Source: an uncultured Planctomycetaceae bacterium (GTDB lineage: Bacteria > Planctomycetota > Planctomycetia > Planctomycetales > Planctomycetaceae). From it: a stretch of DNA of 5,588 nt. How positions within the stretch are numbered: the stretch's first letter is position 1; each line of letters starts with the position of its first letter. The position numbers were made by a program, and so were the translations under genes. Below are positions 4,318 through 5,588 of this stretch, piece by piece. The notes under the pieces are model-generated. The model was not told the DNA's origin, searched no databases, and was given only the letters and a program-made list of their open reading frames with translations. The stretch lies in the NCBI GenBank assembly GCA_903921605.1, contig CAIXQV010001010.1:1-5588 (forward strand), in the 5' to 3' direction.

Positions 4318-5588
4318 ATAATCCGAATCACTCTCAGCCTCAACTTTTTCGGGAACTTGAAGAGGTCCTTGCCGAATACCTGCAGGATGCTGAAGCGGGA
4401 ATCTCAGTGGACGCAGAGGCCCTTGCCGAACGCTACCCCGCGCATCGAGGTGAACTGCTGGAATTTATTGCCATCGATCAGCAGTTTCGTGAACGATCGC
4501 AAACGAATTCAGAGGCTTTCCAGAGGACTTTTCTCACAGGAGTTTCGCAATCGGCTGGATCGGCCCCGGCCATTACCATCCCGCTGCAAAAAGTTGGCGA
4601 GTATGAACTGCTTGAGGAGATTGATCGAGGCGGGATGGGTGTTGTCTTCAAAGCTCGTCACCCAACTCTGCGTCGCACCGTCGCGATTAAGATGCTGCTG
4701 GCTGGCGCATTTGCCTCGGAAGAGGCCGAGCGGCGATTTCGACGGGAAGCTGCCGCCGCTGCCCGGCTGAATCATCCGGGAATTGTTCCCGTTTATGACG
4801 TCGGCGTTGTCGATCATCCCGGACCACTGCACGGCCAAACGTGGTTTGCCATGGCCCTGGTGGAGGGAACTGATCTGGCGCGCAGGATTGAGTCCGAACT
4901 TTTTGACAGTTCTGCAACAGCTCAACTTGCGATTCGAATCGTTGACGCGATTCACTTTGCCCACGGAAAGGGAGTGATCCATCGTGATCTGAAGCCGGCC
5001 AATATTCTGCTCGACGAACACAACAATCCTCACGTCACAGATTTTGGGCTATCGCGAAGCCAGGACGACAATGAAACTCAATTGACCGCAGACGGACAGA
5101 TTTTCGGCACTCCCGGGTACATGTCTCCGGAACAGGCCAGCGGCAGGAATGCGAGCGTTGGTCCCGAGACTGACATCTACTCGCTGGGCGCGGTGATGTA
5201 TTGCATGCTGACAGGCCGTCCGCCGTTTCGAGCCAACTCCACAGTGGCAACATTGCAACAGGTGGTCCACGATGCCCCGGCACCTCCTCGGCTTTTGAAT
5301 CGATCTGTGCATCCTGACCTCGAGTCGATCATTTTGAAGTGTCTCGAGAAGAATCCCTCAGATCGTTACGCGACAGCAGATGAACTTAAGCGAGACCTCG
5401 AACATTTCCTGAAAGGCGAATCCGTCAGCGCGGCGTCGATCAATCTTGTGGGATATCTGGGCCGCGTTTTAGCCAGCTCACGCAACAGCGAATTTCTGGA
5501 AGGCTGGAGTCGCGCACTGTACGCTGTGTCCGCTGTCGTTCTGGTATTCCATGTAGTGCTGCAGTTCGTGCCTTTGACGCCGACTCAG
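4314..5588 (+). CDS. Membrane-anchored Ser/Thr protein kinase (Hanks type), 3' end outside window
   Basis: The frame is open for 425 codons to the right edge without a stop. Residues 1-90 form an acidic N-terminal region with LEEVLAEYLQDAEAG and AERYPAHRGELLEFI, the helical lead-in often seen in planctomycete kinases. The kinase domain spans about 97-366: nucleotide loop DRGGMGVVFKA (104-114), VAIK with K126, helix-C E145 in RRE, catalytic HRDLKPAN (223-230, D225, N230), DFG (243-245), activation segment GTPGYMSPEQ (265-274), DIYSLG (287-292) and R351. All catalytic residues are present, so it should be active and phosphorylate Ser/Thr. The first Gly of the usual GxGxxG is D104, a mild departure. 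A hydrophobic segment, ALYAVSAVVLVFHVVLQFV (401-419), would anchor it in the membrane with the kinase domain in the cytoplasm; whatever follows is not visible. Its ATG overlaps the sigma factor's TGA, implying a shared transcript and a likely joint role in signalling. Confidence 0.93.
   Translation, partial: MNNPNHSQPQLFRELEEVLAEYLQDAEAGISVDAEALAERYPAHRGELLEFIAIDQQFRERSQTNSEAFQRTFLTGVSQSAGSAPAITIPLQKVGEYELLEEIDRGGMGVVFKARHPTLRRTVAIKMLLAGAFASEEAERRFRREAAAAARLNHPGIVPVYDVGVVDHPGPLHGQTWFAMALVEGTDLARRIESELFDSSATAQLAIRIVDAIHFAHGKGVIHRDLKPANILLDEHNNPHVTDFGLSRSQDDNETQLTADGQIFGTPGYMSPEQASGRNASVGPETDIYSLGAVMYCMLTGRPPFRANSTVATLQQVVHDAPAPPRLLNRSVHPDLESIILKCLEKNPSDRYATADELKRDLEHFLKGESVSAASINLVGYLGRVLASSRNSEFLEGWSRALYAVSAVVLVFHVVLQFVPLTPTQ

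Noticed and set aside
4357..4770. Second + strand open frame overlapping the start of the kinase
   Set aside because: It is a shifted-frame shadow of the kinase gene, rich in Arg and Pro, with no domain.
4509..5033. Minus-strand open frame of 174 codons opposite the kinase
   Set aside because: It is antisense to the kinase catalytic domain, whose motifs are unmistakable on the + strand.

Overview
The window looks like a chromosomal segment of a planctomycete (Planctomycetia). The base composition is moderately GC-rich by eye. The main support is the right-hand gene pair: an ECF sigma factor of a planctomycete-type subfamily overlaps by four bases a Ser/Thr kinase with the short N-terminal region seen in many planctomycete kinases. 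Two strongly palindromic intergenic elements also fit the repeat-rich spacers of this phylum. The assignment rests on recognition of protein and repeat style, not on a search.

All recognised genes are on the + strand. From left to right: the last 59 codons of a probable LysR-type regulator (2-181); a 92-residue DUF4404-like protein (296-574); a 245-base spacer with two weak inverted repeats; a 412-residue PlsC-type acyltransferase (820-2058); a 96-base spacer dominated by a long hairpin (core 2076-2132) and a perfect 12-base palindrome; a 438-residue major facilitator transporter resembling the organophosphate:phosphate antiporter branch (2155-3471); a 285-base spacer that is half filled by a 144-base palindromic element (3493-3636); a 186-residue ECF sigma factor (3757-4317); and the first 425 codons of a membrane-anchored Ser/Thr kinase (4314 to the window end).

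Two functional blocks can be inferred. The acyltransferase and the transporter may both handle glycerophospholipid or organophosphate metabolism. The sigma factor and kinase are translationally coupled and probably form a signalling unit in which the kinase senses or relays a signal and the sigma factor changes transcription. No rRNA, tRNA, CRISPR array, transposase or phage gene was seen. The coding content is ordinary. The non-coding palindromic elements are the least explained part of the window.
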